Positions 1 to 9,867 of a stretch of DNA of 40,491 nt are shown one piece after another. The DNA is from Rickettsiales bacterium (GTDB lineage Bacteria > Pseudomonadota > Alphaproteobacteria > Rickettsiales > CANDYO01). The position numbers and the translations under genes are program-made. The notes under the pieces were generated by a model. That model made no database searches and was not told the origin of the DNA. It was given only the letters and a program-made list of their open reading frames with translations. The DNA is taken from assembly GCA_025210695.1 (NCBI GenBank), contig JAOARE010000019.1:1-40491 (forward strand). Direction: 5' to 3'. Position 1 is the first letter of the stretch. Each line of letters starts with the position of its first letter.

Positions 1-180
1 AGCAGCGATTTCAGCTGATTCAATAACTGGAGCAAAGATTTCAGATAGTGAAGTTGCTTCTGAACATTTAGCAGCAAATGCAGTTACAGCAGCAGCGATT
101 TCAGCTGATTCAATAACTGGAGCAAAGATTTCAGATAGTGTTGTGGCCTCTGAGCATTTAGCAGCTAGGTCAGTTCTTGA
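1..180 (+). repeat. 90-bp direct tandem repeat (two units visible)
   Basis: Units 1-90 and 91-180 are almost identical; the first 50 bases of each match exactly and the ends diverge. Each encodes one 30-residue protein repeat in the open frame. The array is cut by the window edge, so copy number is unknown. Confidence 0.85.
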
Positions 181-391
181 AGCAGCAATAGGTGTTGGAA
201 CTTGGGGGGCAGCTAATTGTGCTTCTTATACTATAGCTGATTGTACTCGTTCAGATTCTCCAAGTAATTGTGCCACTAGTGGTGCTGCTACGTTTTCTGA
301 TATATTAAATGTAGTTGGTCTTTGTAGTATTGAATGTACTAGTAAGACCGGTGTAGAAGATTGCATATCTTACTATATAGATATAGCCTAA
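2..391 (+). CDS. 3' end of a repeat protein with a Cys-rich tail (5' truncated by window)
   Basis: The frame is open from the window edge to the TAA at 389-391, so the start lies outside. The visible 129 residues begin with two near-identical 30-residue repeats, rich in Ala and Ser, with the recurring pieces AAISADSITGAKISDS and VASEHLAA. They are followed by a non-repetitive tail of about 65 residues with six cysteines (NCASY, DCTRS, NCATS, LCSIEC, DCISY). The repeat unit is exactly 90 bp, so the array probably extends upstream. I do not recognise the family. The regular Ala/Ser periodicity and paired cysteines would suit an exported or surface repeat protein, but no signal sequence can be seen because the N-terminus is missing. 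A strong terminator follows 50 bp downstream, so this is the end of a transcription unit separate from the ankyrin genes. Confidence 0.7.
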   Translation, partial: AAISADSITGAKISDSEVASEHLAANAVTAAAISADSITGAKISDSVVASEHLAARSVLEAAIGVGTWGAANCASYTIADCTRSDSPSNCATSGAATFSDILNVVGLCSIECTSKTGVEDCISYYIDIA

Positions 392-440
392 TTTTCTAGG
401 TAGATCAGTTTTAAAAGCTAATCTATTTAGTTAAACTATA

Positions 441-478
441 AAAAACCTGCTATAAAATAATCTTATAGCAGGTTTTTT
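441..478 (+). terminator. Rho-independent terminator of the repeat-protein gene
   Basis: A perfect 15-bp stem (441-455 pairing with 463-477, core CCTGCTATAA / TTATAGCAGG) with a 7-base loop, A-rich on the left and ending in a T6 run. It separates the first gene from the ankyrin cluster. Confidence 0.9.
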
Positions 479-566
479 ATTAAAGAGCTGAGATTATTAA
501 CTTATTATTAACTATTGTATTTTAAATTTAGCGCTCTGTAGTTATTAATTGAGCTAGTCATGTGTT

Positions 567-3500
567 ATGCAAGTTAAGAATAAAAATGTTTCAGTGTTAA
601 ATAAACGACTGTTTAATGCCGCAAGTGCTGGAGAAAATGAAGTTATACTAGAGCTTTTATTTGAGGGAGCTGAAATTAATAGTTATCAGGAGTTAAATGC
701 TACACCTCTTTTTGCAGCATCAGCTTATAACAGAACAGAGTCTGTTAAGTTATTAACATATATGGGAGCTGATATTGAAGCTTTAATGAATCATAGTACA
801 ACTCCACTTTTTAAAGCTTCCTATAATTGCTATTCTGGTATTGTTAAGTTTCTTATAGATTCAGGAGCTAATTATTCAACTACAATTGGTGTACGTACTT
901 CTTTTTGGGATTCTGTGTATTCCGGATGCGTTCAAAATGTTTTAGTTTTTCTAGAGGCTGGGGCAGATATATTGTCGGATAAATTATACAATAGTCCATT
1001 ACGTTTGGCTGGTAAGTTTCAAGATCAAGGCGAATCGTATAAAGAAGTATACCAAATTCTTATGGATCATTATTGGGGAATAGTTGAAAATTATCCTCCA
1101 ATTGTGTCAACAACAACATTTGAGGTAGTAGTTGTCAGGTATAAAGAGGATCTATCATGGATTACTAAAGAGTTTAAAACTGAAAAAGTTATTGTATATA
1201 ATAAAGGGGAAGACGATTTAGAATATTTGCCAGATAACTGTCAGGTTATAAAAACACCGAATATTGGGTGGTTCGGTGGGACTATATTACATCATTTGGT
1301 AAAAAATTATGATTCTCTAGCAGCTACAACTTTATTTCTTCAAGGGGAACCATATGATACTGAAGCATTTCTACCGCTGATACGATATAAAGCCCCTTTA
1401 AATTCCACATGTAATAATATTGTTGCTAAATGTGAAAAATCTACTTTATTACATTATTCTAAATATTTTGAAGGTCTTACAGAGGAAGATTGGGCAAGTA
1501 GTAAATATAAGTGTTTTGATAAACCTTTAGGGTTTAATTTAATTGAATTTGTTCATGAATATATTAATAAGGATTATTTTCCAAGTGATGTTTTATATGT
1601 TGACTTAGGGGCCCAGTTTTCTGTTAAATCTTCTCAAGTTCATATACATCCAAAAAGTTTTTATGAAAGAATGTTGCCTCTTTTCAATGAAAAATGTCCC
1701 AGAGCTGATTTTTATTTAGAAAAAGTATGGGATATTATTTTTCGCCCTAAGACTATATCAGAGTTGAATGATGAATTAGTTGAGGCTGTTCTAAAAGAAG
1801 ATAATCAGACCATAGAGGAATTAATATTTAAGGGGGCCGAGATTAATAGTCGTCATGTTTTAAATGCGAGTCCTATTTTCATAGCAGCTGCTTACAACAA
1901 ATCTAAATCAGTTAAGAAGCTTTCTGATATGGGTGCTGATCTTGAGAGTTTAACAGATTATAAAGAGACTCCTCTCTTTAAAGCTGCCCATAGGTGTTAT
2001 TCTAGTGTAACAAAAACTCTTTTAGAAGGAGGAGCTAATATAGAAACAGAGGTTAAGGGATATACTCCTCTTTATGCTGCAGCCTCTTCTGGATGTGTTG
2101 AAACAGTAAAAATTCTTTTAGATGCAGGGGCGTTAACTCATTCAGATCATCTGATAGATTCTCCTATTTTAATTGCTACTCAGGAGCGTAATAAAGATTT
2201 AGAGCATAAACAGGTTTATAATATTATAATGGATTATTATAATCGGGAAGTGATGGATTTTTATTCTAATAGAGATCAAGATGATAGCTCAAGAAGTTTT
2301 AGAGTTGTTGTTGTAAGGTATGATGAAGATCTGTTATGGTTAAATAAGGAATTTAAATACGAGAAGATAGTTGTTTATAATAAAGGCAAAGATAACTTAA
2401 AACTAGAAAATTTACCAATTCATACTGTAGTAATAAATATTCCTAATGTTGGATGGTTTGGTGGAACTATATTAGCACATTTAGCTCATTACTATAGTTA
2501 TTTAGATGATAGAACTTTATTTTTACAGGGAGAGCCATATGAACAGCATTTATTTTTACCTTTAATAAGGTATAAAAATGGTCTTTCATCTAAGTGTAAT
2601 AATATAATAGCAAAATGTGTGGAAGTTACTTTACTTAAGAAGTCTAAGGATATAACTGATATAAATGAGGAGGATTGGGCAGAAACCAAATATGGTGGTA
2701 AGTTTAAGTTATTTGATAATTATACTATGATAGATTTTGCTCATCAATATATTGATAGGGATCTTGTGCCTAAGAATCCTCTATTTATGGTTTGGGGAGC
2801 CCAATTTGCTATAGATAAAGAAAGAGTTTATTTACATAGTCAAGAGTATTATGAAAGAATATTACCAGTGTTTAACAAGAAGTATCCAATGGAAGACTTC
2901 TATTTAGAAAAATTATGGAATGCAGTTTTTCAAGAAAAAAATATAACTTCATTAGATAAGAAATTATATAATGCTGCATTGGAAGGAGATAATCAATCTA
3001 TTATTGAAGCTGTAGCAGATGGTGCTAACATTAATAGTAGGCATCTTATAGATTCGACACCGTTCTTTGCCGCTGGTGCTAATAATAGATTAGAGTCCAT
3101 GAAGTTACTTAGTATAATAGGGGCTGATATTAATTTATCTGTAGAAAGTGGCGAGACTCCTCTTCACAGGGCTGCTCAGTTTTGTCGTGTAGATGTTGTT
3201 AAATTTCTTTTAGAAAAAGGAGCTAACAAAGATGCAGCTAAATTCAATATGCATACTCCAATTTACGTTGCTATTTATAAGGGATGTGTAGAGGTTGTAA
3301 GAATTCTTTTGGAATATGAAGTGTCTATTCATATTAATAATACAACGGAAACTTCTTTAAGATTAGCTGAGAGTAAAAAAAATAATAGTCCTGAGCATGA
3401 AGAAATTTTTAGTTTAGTAAAGGGGTATTATTGGAAAGAGATAGAAACAACTCTACCTAAGTTAAATGCAAGTTTAGAACTTAATAACTCAAGAAGTTTT

Positions 3501-4205
3501 CAAGTTGTTGTGGTAAGATATGATGAAGAATTATCATGGCTTAATAAGGAGTTTACTAATGAAGAAATTATTATTTATAATAAGGGAGAAAATAATTTAA
3601 ATACAGAAAATTTGCCAGTTAATAGTGATATAATAAATATTCCTAATGTTGGATGGTTCGGTGGAACTATTTTATACCATTTGGTTAATTATTATAATAA
3701 TTTTGCTGATAGAACATTATTTCTACAAGGAAATCCTTATGCTGAACCTCTGATTACTCCTTTAATTCAGTATAAAGGAGAGTTTAGCTTAAATTGCATT
3801 AATATAATAGCAAAATGTTCTAACTATACTTTGCTTACAGAGTCAGATCAATTTTCAAAATATAGAACTAAGGATACATGGGCTAAGACTAAGTATGGAA
3901 GTAAATTTCAGCTGTTTGATAACTATACTATGATAGACTTTGCTCATGAATATGTTGATGAGAATATGCCTCCCGAGGATTCTTTAGCGATAGTGTTAGG
4001 TGCACAATTTGCTGTAGATAAAGAGAATATTTATTTGCATTCAAAAACTTTTTATCAAAGAATGTTACCTATTTTTAATGAAACTTATGCGATGGCGGAT
4101 TTCTATATTGAGAAGTTATGGGATAAGATATTTTCAACTAAACAAGTAGATTTTATTGAGTCTGATAACCAACTATTTAGTGTAGAGTTAGTAGGAGAGG
4201 ATTAG
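567..4205 (+). CDS. Ankyrin-repeat protein with three DUF3431-type domains (1212 aa)
   Basis: The protein is three tandem modules of about 395 residues, each an ankyrin block (about 10-165, 400-560, 800-955) followed by a DUF3431-like domain. The DUF3431 signature recurs with F at residues 185, 578 and 978: FxVVVVRYxEDLxWLxKEF, then YNKG, then GWFGGTIL, then LFLQGxPY. In DUF3431 proteins the matching pattern is RYNEDLSWL...YNKG...FLQG; their activity is not established to my knowledge. Ankyrin units show the usual GADI, TPLFxAA and VKxLLExGAN patterns. No signal peptide or membrane segment is evident, which suits a cytosolic protein or a secreted effector. The start at 567 has only a weak ribosome binding site. 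The gene opens a same-strand cluster; the next gene starts 50 bp downstream after a good Shine-Dalgarno. A role on host targets is inference from the ankyrin repeats. Confidence 0.85.
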   Translation: MQVKNKNVSVLNKRLFNAASAGENEVILELLFEGAEINSYQELNATPLFAASAYNRTESVKLLTYMGADIEALMNHSTTPLFKASYNCYSGIVKFLIDSGANYSTTIGVRTSFWDSVYSGCVQNVLVFLEAGADILSDKLYNSPLRLAGKFQDQGESYKEVYQILMDHYWGIVENYPPIVSTTTFEVVVVRYKEDLSWITKEFKTEKVIVYNKGEDDLEYLPDNCQVIKTPNIGWFGGTILHHLVKNYDSLAATTLFLQGEPYDTEAFLPLIRYKAPLNSTCNNIVAKCEKSTLLHYSKYFEGLTEEDWASSKYKCFDKPLGFNLIEFVHEYINKDYFPSDVLYVDLGAQFSVKSSQVHIHPKSFYERMLPLFNEKCPRADFYLEKVWDIIFRPKTISELNDELVEAVLKEDNQTIEELIFKGAEINSRHVLNASPIFIAAAYNKSKSVKKLSDMGADLESLTDYKETPLFKAAHRCYSSVTKTLLEGGANIETEVKGYTPLYAAASSGCVETVKILLDAGALTHSDHLIDSPILIATQERNKDLEHKQVYNIIMDYYNREVMDFYSNRDQDDSSRSFRVVVVRYDEDLLWLNKEFKYEKIVVYNKGKDNLKLENLPIHTVVINIPNVGWFGGTILAHLAHYYSYLDDRTLFLQGEPYEQHLFLPLIRYKNGLSSKCNNIIAKCVEVTLLKKSKDITDINEEDWAETKYGGKFKLFDNYTMIDFAHQYIDRDLVPKNPLFMVWGAQFAIDKERVYLHSQEYYERILPVFNKKYPMEDFYLEKLWNAVFQEKNITSLDKKLYNAALEGDNQSIIEAVADGANINSRHLIDSTPFFAAGANNRLESMKLLSIIGADINLSVESGETPLHRAAQFCRVDVVKFLLEKGANKDAAKFNMHTPIYVAIYKGCVEVVRILLEYEVSIHINNTTETSLRLAESKKNNSPEHEEIFSLVKGYYWKEIETTLPKLNASLELNNSRSFQVVVVRYDEELSWLNKEFTNEEIIIYNKGENNLNTENLPVNSDIINIPNVGWFGGTILYHLVNYYNNFADRTLFLQGNPYAEPLITPLIQYKGEFSLNCINIIAKCSNYTLLTESDQFSKYRTKDTWAKTKYGSKFQLFDNYTMIDFAHEYVDENMPPEDSLAIVLGAQFAVDKENIYLHSKTFYQRMLPIFNETYAMADFYIEKLWDKIFSTKQVDFIESDNQLFSVELVGED

Positions 4206-4255
4206 TGTATTTAAATATTTTTAGTAGTTAGTATAATAATAAATAAGGAGAAGAT

Positions 4256-5701
4256 ATGGTAATTGATAAAACGAAAATATTAAGTGGAATTGCATCAGTG
4301 TTAGGTGGAATAACATTGCCAGGAACAAAGAAAATTTTTGCTTTGCCAGATGATTTAGTTTTCGTAATTGACACAAGGGATAATCTTGAAAAGTTACATA
4401 ATTTATCGAGCGGTAAAGGGCATGAACCATATATGATAGAAAAGATGATGGATTTTGCTCGTGTGAATGAAACTTATATTGAAGTAGGGGGGCATTATGG
4501 AGATTTTTCTATTAGAATGAGTAGAAAGCTTGGAGATAATGGGCATGTATATGCCTTTGAACCTGGTCGTAACTTGTTCGAATGTTTTTCTACCAGTGTG
4601 GCTTTAAATGGAATTTCTAATATTAAACTAGAGAATCTAGCTGTGCTTGATTCAGAGCAAGAAATAGAATTTTCAGAAGATACAGAGGTGTCTTTAATGG
4701 GTCATGTTTCTACGGTTAGTGGTAGTGGAACTCAAAAAATAAAGTCTATAAATTTAGATTCTTATTTTGAGGGTAAAGAATCTAGCATTGATGTAATAAG
4801 ACTTGATGCAGAGGGGAGTGAATGTAGGGTTTTAAGAGGAGCACAAAAAATTATCGATTCTTCGCCTGATTTAAGATTATTTATTGAGTGGCAATCTGCT
4901 TTATTAGATAGGTATGAGAAAGAAGAAGATCAAAGAGAGTGTCTTTCAGGCCTTGTTAATGAAGGGTTTGTTCTTATTGATATTGCTAATTTTGACAAAG
5001 AATGTGGTAACTTAAATTATCGCTTTACAATAGATGATCTTATAGGGGCACGAGTGCTAGAGTTTTTAGCAATTAAAGAGAATTCATTACAGAAATTTAT
5101 AGATAATGATGTTTTAGGTGATAATAAAGAAAAATGTTCCAATAACCTTTTGTTTGCTGCTTCTTTAAGAAATAGCCCTGAAAATATAAAGTTTGCAATT
5201 TCACAAGGTGCTGATGTTAATAAGATGCATTCAATAGGAGCTACTGCTTTATATATGGTAGCTCAACATGGGGGGCTTGATGTAGCGGCAGAGTCAATAA
5301 AAGCAGGAGCTAATGTAAATACCAAAACAATCGGTGGTGCTCCACCATTGTGTATGAGTGCTCAAAATAATGATTTTCCTATGGTTAAGTTACTTGTAGA
5401 AAATGGAGCAGACATAGAGTCTTCTTATAGAAACAATGCCACAGCTTTGTATTTGGCCACATACGTTAATAGTGAAGATATGGTTAAGTATTTGTTAGAA
5501 AAAGGTGCAAGTAAAAATGTTACTGTGGGAGGTTTTAGTACTTTTGAGAGAGCTATTGAACTAAAACACTATGAAATTGCAAGATTATTAGCTGATGATG
5601 AGTTGAGTTTCTGTAAAGAGATTTCAGAACTAGATATATATCAAGAATATATAGAATATTGTGGTCAAATAGAAAATTTTAACCATGGAGAGAACTTTTA
5701 A
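4256..5701 (+). CDS. FkbM-family methyltransferase fused to ankyrin repeats (481 aa)
   Basis: Residues about 55-225 form an FkbM-type (Methyltransf_21) S-adenosylmethionine-dependent methyltransferase: SAM-binding motif I is EVGGHYGDFS (76-85), followed by FEPG (101-104), LNGISNIKLEN, and the family signature LDAEGSE (183-189). FkbM enzymes usually O-methylate sugars or polyketides; the substrate here is unknown. Residues about 290-450 are four or five ankyrin units (GADVNKMHSIGATALY and similar). The last 35 residues form a tail with conserved Cys (FCKEI, YIEYCG) shared with two downstream genes. The start at 4256 follows a clear AAGGAG ribosome binding site. It lies between two DUF3431-ankyrin genes in the same direction, so co-expression is likely. 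No signal peptide is seen. Confidence 0.85.
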   Translation: MVIDKTKILSGIASVLGGITLPGTKKIFALPDDLVFVIDTRDNLEKLHNLSSGKGHEPYMIEKMMDFARVNETYIEVGGHYGDFSIRMSRKLGDNGHVYAFEPGRNLFECFSTSVALNGISNIKLENLAVLDSEQEIEFSEDTEVSLMGHVSTVSGSGTQKIKSINLDSYFEGKESSIDVIRLDAEGSECRVLRGAQKIIDSSPDLRLFIEWQSALLDRYEKEEDQRECLSGLVNEGFVLIDIANFDKECGNLNYRFTIDDLIGARVLEFLAIKENSLQKFIDNDVLGDNKEKCSNNLLFAASLRNSPENIKFAISQGADVNKMHSIGATALYMVAQHGGLDVAAESIKAGANVNTKTIGGAPPLCMSAQNNDFPMVKLLVENGADIESSYRNNATALYLATYVNSEDMVKYLLEKGASKNVTVGGFSTFERAIELKHYEIARLLADDELSFCKEISELDIYQEYIEYCGQIENFNHGENF

Positions 5702-5742
5702 TAGAGAGTGATGTGTATTAATAAAATTAACTGGTAATAAAA

Positions 5743-8181
5743 ATGAAAATGAAGGGTAATAATTCCACTTTAAATAAGTTGTTATTTGATTCTGCTTTAT
5801 CTGGCAATAATGAGGCTGTAGTGGAGCTATTATTCGATGGTGCTGAAGTTAATAGTCGTCATACCTTAGGGGCTACTCCTCTTTTTGTAGCGGTTACTTA
5901 TAATCATGTTAATACGGTTAAGTTACTTTCTTATGTAGGCGCAGATATTGAGTCTCCAATAGATAAAGGAACAACACCACTTTTTAAATCTGCTCATAGT
6001 TGTCATTCTAATATAACAAGAATTCTTTTAAAATCAGGTGCTAATACAGAGACAACGGTTGATGGGTATAGTCCACTTTATGCTGCAATTTCTTCTGGTT
6101 GTGTAGAGGATGTAAAAATTCTTTTAGAGGCGGGCGCTTTGATTCACTCGGATAGCGTTGTAAATACTCCTATTTTAATAGCTAATCAAGAAAGAGATAG
6201 TAGTGAGTTTCATAAGGAGATTTATAAAATTATAAGAGATCATTATCAACGTGAATTAGCAGAATTACCTCTTAATGAGGTTGATAATTCAGGTGATTTT
6301 AGAGTTGTTGTTGTAAGGTATAATGAAGATTTGTCATGGCTTAATAAGGAATTTAAGAATGAAAAGATACTTATATATAATAAAGGTGAAGATGATCTAT
6401 TTTTAAAAGATTTACCAGTTAATAGTGAAATAATAAAGATTCCTAATACTGGGTGGTTTGGTGGAACTATTTTACATCATTTAATACATCACTATGATCG
6501 TTTGTATGATAGAACTTTGTTTTTGCAGGGAGATCCTTATGATCAACATTTATTGCTACCATTAATAAGATATAAAAAAGAGGATCCCTTTGTATGTAAG
6601 AATATAGTAGGAAGATGCGTTGAAAGCAGTTTGTTAGAGAGGTCTAAGAATATAACTAATATTGATAAATTAGATTGGGAAGCTAGTAGATATGGAGGGG
6701 GTAAGTTTCAGTTATTTGAGAACTATAGTATGATTGATTTTGCTCATCAATATGTTGATGGTGAGATTATTCCTGAAAAACCCCTATCTATGGTTTGGGG
6801 AGCTCAATTTGCTGTGAAGAAAGACAAAGTTTATACCCATAAAAAAGAGTTCTATCAAAGATTGCTAGAAATGTTTGATGAAATATATCCGATGGCAGAT
6901 TTCTATTTAGAAAAATTATGGGATCTAGTATTCCAAGGTGCTACAGATACTACGAAGATAGACAAACAACTATTTGACGCTGTTTTGGAGGGAGATAAAC
7001 AAGCTGTCATAGATCTTTTAAATAAGGGTGTTAATATTAATAGTAGGCATGATATAGGTGCAACACCTGTATATGCAGCAGCAAATAAAAACAAACCAGA
7101 AATACTTGAATTACTTATTAAAGAAAAGGCAGACATAGAAATTCCAGCTGATAATGGTGGAACCCCTCTTTTTAGCGCAGCTTTAAATTGTAATGCTAAA
7201 GCTACAAAAATACTTATAGAATCTGGGGCAGATATAGAAAAAAATGTAGATGGATATACGCCTCTTGCCGCCGCTATATATAGTAAATGTAAAGATGTAG
7301 TTGTGCAGCTTTTAGATGCTGGGGCAGATCTTCTATCTGATGTTGTATTATCGGAAACTGATATAGATTCCTATCGTGATGTTAAAATCCCATTTCAGCT
7401 TAGTTCATTTTTCTATAACCGAGAGGATAAAGATAGCAGAATTGATGAAATTCATTCTATAGTTCTTGACTATTATTATAATACTGTTGCAGATAAGATT
7501 AGAGAAGTAGATCAAAAGACGATGAATGATAAAAGATCATTTGAAGTGGTTGTTGTTAGATATAAAGAAGATTTATCATGGGTTTCAAAAGAGTTTCCTC
7601 ACGATAAGGTAACGGTTTATAATAAGGGTCCAGATGATATTGAAGAATTACCAGGTAATATTAATGTAATAAATACAGAGAATGTTGGTTATTTAGGTGG
7701 AACATATTTAAAGCATATTGTAGATAATTATAATAACCTTGCAGATAGAACTCTATTTATTCAAGGCGATCCTTATGATGTAAATACATTTTTCCCTCTT
7801 ATTCGATTTAAAGGTGATTTAGAGTCTAAATGTAAGAACATAATAGGAAAATGCGTTAATACTACTTTAGCAAAAGAGTGGGAATTTCTGAAGAACTTAG
7901 ATTGGGATAATATTCCAAGATATAAAGATTTTGTTCCTAGAAATGCTAGTATGTTAGATTTTCATTATAAATATATAGGTAATCAATCACTTGATGAGGC
8001 TATGTACGTAACCTATGGGGCAGTTTTTGCAGCAGATAAAGAGGTTATTTTAAGGCATGAAGTTGAGCATTATTCTGTGATGCTCCCAGGGTTTAATGAT
8101 ACCAAAACAATGCTAGATCATTTTATGGAAAGAGAATGGGATTGGTTGTTTGATCCTATTAAGGCATGTTTTGGATTATAA
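5743..8181 (+). CDS. Ankyrin-repeat protein with two DUF3431-type domains (812 aa)
   Basis: A paralog of the gene at 567 with two modules instead of three. Ankyrin repeats (about 8-165) precede a DUF3431-like domain beginning at F186 (FRVVVVRYNEDLSW, YNKG, TGWFGGTIL, LFLQGDPY). A second ankyrin block (about 400-555) precedes a second domain beginning at F600. That last domain is the most divergent (NVGYLGGTYLKHI, LFIQGDPY) and looks closest to the pattern I know from DUF3431 proteins outside this group. The start at 5743 has a weak ribosome binding site, as does the gene at 567, and N-terminal residues align well (LNKxLFxxAxxGxNExVxELLFxGAE). The upstream FkbM gene ends 41 bp before. Function unknown; an effector role is inferred only. 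Confidence 0.85.
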   Translation: MKMKGNNSTLNKLLFDSALSGNNEAVVELLFDGAEVNSRHTLGATPLFVAVTYNHVNTVKLLSYVGADIESPIDKGTTPLFKSAHSCHSNITRILLKSGANTETTVDGYSPLYAAISSGCVEDVKILLEAGALIHSDSVVNTPILIANQERDSSEFHKEIYKIIRDHYQRELAELPLNEVDNSGDFRVVVVRYNEDLSWLNKEFKNEKILIYNKGEDDLFLKDLPVNSEIIKIPNTGWFGGTILHHLIHHYDRLYDRTLFLQGDPYDQHLLLPLIRYKKEDPFVCKNIVGRCVESSLLERSKNITNIDKLDWEASRYGGGKFQLFENYSMIDFAHQYVDGEIIPEKPLSMVWGAQFAVKKDKVYTHKKEFYQRLLEMFDEIYPMADFYLEKLWDLVFQGATDTTKIDKQLFDAVLEGDKQAVIDLLNKGVNINSRHDIGATPVYAAANKNKPEILELLIKEKADIEIPADNGGTPLFSAALNCNAKATKILIESGADIEKNVDGYTPLAAAIYSKCKDVVVQLLDAGADLLSDVVLSETDIDSYRDVKIPFQLSSFFYNREDKDSRIDEIHSIVLDYYYNTVADKIREVDQKTMNDKRSFEVVVVRYKEDLSWVSKEFPHDKVTVYNKGPDDIEELPGNINVINTENVGYLGGTYLKHIVDNYNNLADRTLFIQGDPYDVNTFFPLIRFKGDLESKCKNIIGKCVNTTLAKEWEFLKNLDWDNIPRYKDFVPRNASMLDFHYKYIGNQSLDEAMYVTYGAVFAADKEVILRHEVEHYSVMLPGFNDTKTMLDHFMEREWDWLFDPIKACFGL

Positions 8182-8206
8182 CATAAAAACTATGACTGTG
8201 GGCAAT

Positions 8207-8246
8207 GAAAATCTGTGGATTTATATTCAAAAGAAGATTTTCTTTT
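8207..8246 (+). terminator. Possible AT-rich terminator hairpin
   Basis: GAAAATCT (8207-8214) pairs perfectly with AGATTTTC (8235-8242), followed by TTTT. The stem is AT-rich and the loop is 20 bases, so this could also be chance. It lies in the 117-bp gap after the two-module DUF3431 gene. Confidence 0.35.
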
Positions 8247-8298
8247 ATAAGAATAAGCAAAGTGCTAACTAATAATATTGTAAAAATTGGAGAATAAT

Positions 8299-9717
8299 AT
8301 GGTAAGAAAAACATTAAGTTCTATTTTAATTCAGGAGCATGGAATAGAGCTTCCTAATAATAAACAAATATGGCAGTTACCGAATGGTCTAATATTTATT
8401 GTAGATGATAGAGATAGTTTTGGTAAAGTGAATGATCTTTCTCTTGGAGAAGGGCATGAATATTATTTAGTAAAAAAAATATTAGAGCTAGTTGGTCCTG
8501 GGGATACGTATGTTGAAGTGGGGTCTAATTATGGAGACTTCGCTTTGCTAGTAAGTCAGAAGCTTGGTTCTACAGGAAAGCTTTACACTTTTGAGCCGGG
8601 TAAAAAACTATATGAGTACTTTACTACTAGTATATTTCTAAATGGTGTTACTAATATTGTTGCAGAGAATTTAGCAGTTTTAGATTATTCTCAACAAATA
8701 AATTTCTTTGAAAATATAAAAGAGTCTTTGGGTAGTAGCGTAATGGAAGAAAGTAATGATTTAACTCAGTCGGTTAAAGCTGTGTCTTTAGATGAATATT
8801 TTCGTGGAATAGAACATGGTATTAACTTTGTTAGATTAGATGCAGAGGGAAGCGAATGTAAGGTGTTAGATGGGGCTAAAAATATTATAAACTTTTCCGA
8901 CGATGTAATGTTTTGTATTGATTGGCAGATGCCATTATTAATTAAATATCAGTCTGTGGTTGGTATAAAACAATGTTTAAGTAATCTTTTAGATAAAGGA
9001 TATGTTTTTATAGATCTTTTATCGGTCAAAGAGGAGTGTAATTATTTAAATTATCAATTTTCTATAGATGATTTATTGCGTTTAAATGCAGCTGAGTTAT
9101 TAGTTGTGAAACCAATGACTCTTGAGAAATTGGGTAAAACTAATAATCACATAGATGATGAGTATTGTGCATATGTTCCGCATCGTTTAATAATATATAA
9201 TGCAATATATGGAGATGTTGAAGCAGTTAGAAGGACGTTAGACGAGGGAACTGATGTTAATTTTTTTGAACGCGGTTTAAATGCTCTATATGCAAGTGTT
9301 GAAAATGGTCACTATAATGTAGCAAAACTTCTCTTGGAAAGGGGGGCAGACACTGAGATTAAAGCTATTAACCAAATAACTCCATTATATAGAAGCGTTG
9401 TAACACACAATTACGATCTTGTAGAGTTGCTTTTAAATTATTCAGCTAATACTGAAACTCTTTCTAGAATGGATATTACGCCGTTATTTGCAGCCGCTTA
9501 TTTAGGTTATGATGATATACTTAAATTGCTTTTAGCAAATGGAGCTAATAAAAATACTCAGGTTCAAGGAACAACTCCATTTGAGATATCTTTAGAAAGA
9601 GGGCATATAAATACAGCTCAATTATTAGCTGGGTCAACTGATGGTTTCTGTCAGTTAATTACTAATACAGATTATGAAATAACTTACTCGGGGTTGTGTG
9701 AAGAAGTGGTTTTATAA
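8299..9717 (+). CDS. Second FkbM-family methyltransferase fused to ankyrin repeats (472 aa)
   Basis: Paralog of the gene at 4256. The methyltransferase half has motif I EVGSNYGDFA, FEPG, NGVTNIVAENLAVLD, and the FkbM signature LDAEGSE. About four ankyrin units follow (EGTDVNFFERGLNALYA, ERGADTEIKAINQITPLY and similar). The C-terminal tail keeps the paired-Cys pattern FCQLI...GLCEE. I place the start at ATG 8299, which has GGAGAA seven bases upstream; a TTG-initiated frame from 8287 overlaps that ribosome binding site and is less likely. The first 60 residues align with the other FkbM gene (ELPNNKQIWQLPNGLIFIVD against TLPGTKKIFALPDDLVFVID), which supports an ancient local duplication. Substrate unknown. 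Confidence 0.85.
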   Translation: MVRKTLSSILIQEHGIELPNNKQIWQLPNGLIFIVDDRDSFGKVNDLSLGEGHEYYLVKKILELVGPGDTYVEVGSNYGDFALLVSQKLGSTGKLYTFEPGKKLYEYFTTSIFLNGVTNIVAENLAVLDYSQQINFFENIKESLGSSVMEESNDLTQSVKAVSLDEYFRGIEHGINFVRLDAEGSECKVLDGAKNIINFSDDVMFCIDWQMPLLIKYQSVVGIKQCLSNLLDKGYVFIDLLSVKEECNYLNYQFSIDDLLRLNAAELLVVKPMTLEKLGKTNNHIDDEYCAYVPHRLIIYNAIYGDVEAVRRTLDEGTDVNFFERGLNALYASVENGHYNVAKLLLERGADTEIKAINQITPLYRSVVTHNYDLVELLLNYSANTETLSRMDITPLFAAAYLGYDDILKLLLANGANKNTQVQGTTPFEISLERGHINTAQLLAGSTDGFCQLITNTDYEITYSGLCEEVVL

Positions 9718-9867
9718 TTTATAACCCCTGCTTATAAGGATGGTAAGTCTTTAGTTTAGAAGGTACCTTTAATAAGATTTGTGGTTTTTATTGGGAATGC
9801 CTTTTTTATAAAACAGAGTTAGTACTTTTTTAAGTTAAAGCTTATAGCTATAGGAGAATAAATAATA

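Noticed and set aside
1-180. The 90-bp repeats as a CRISPR-like array
   Set aside because: The repeats are contiguous, with no unique spacers, and encode a continuous reading frame.
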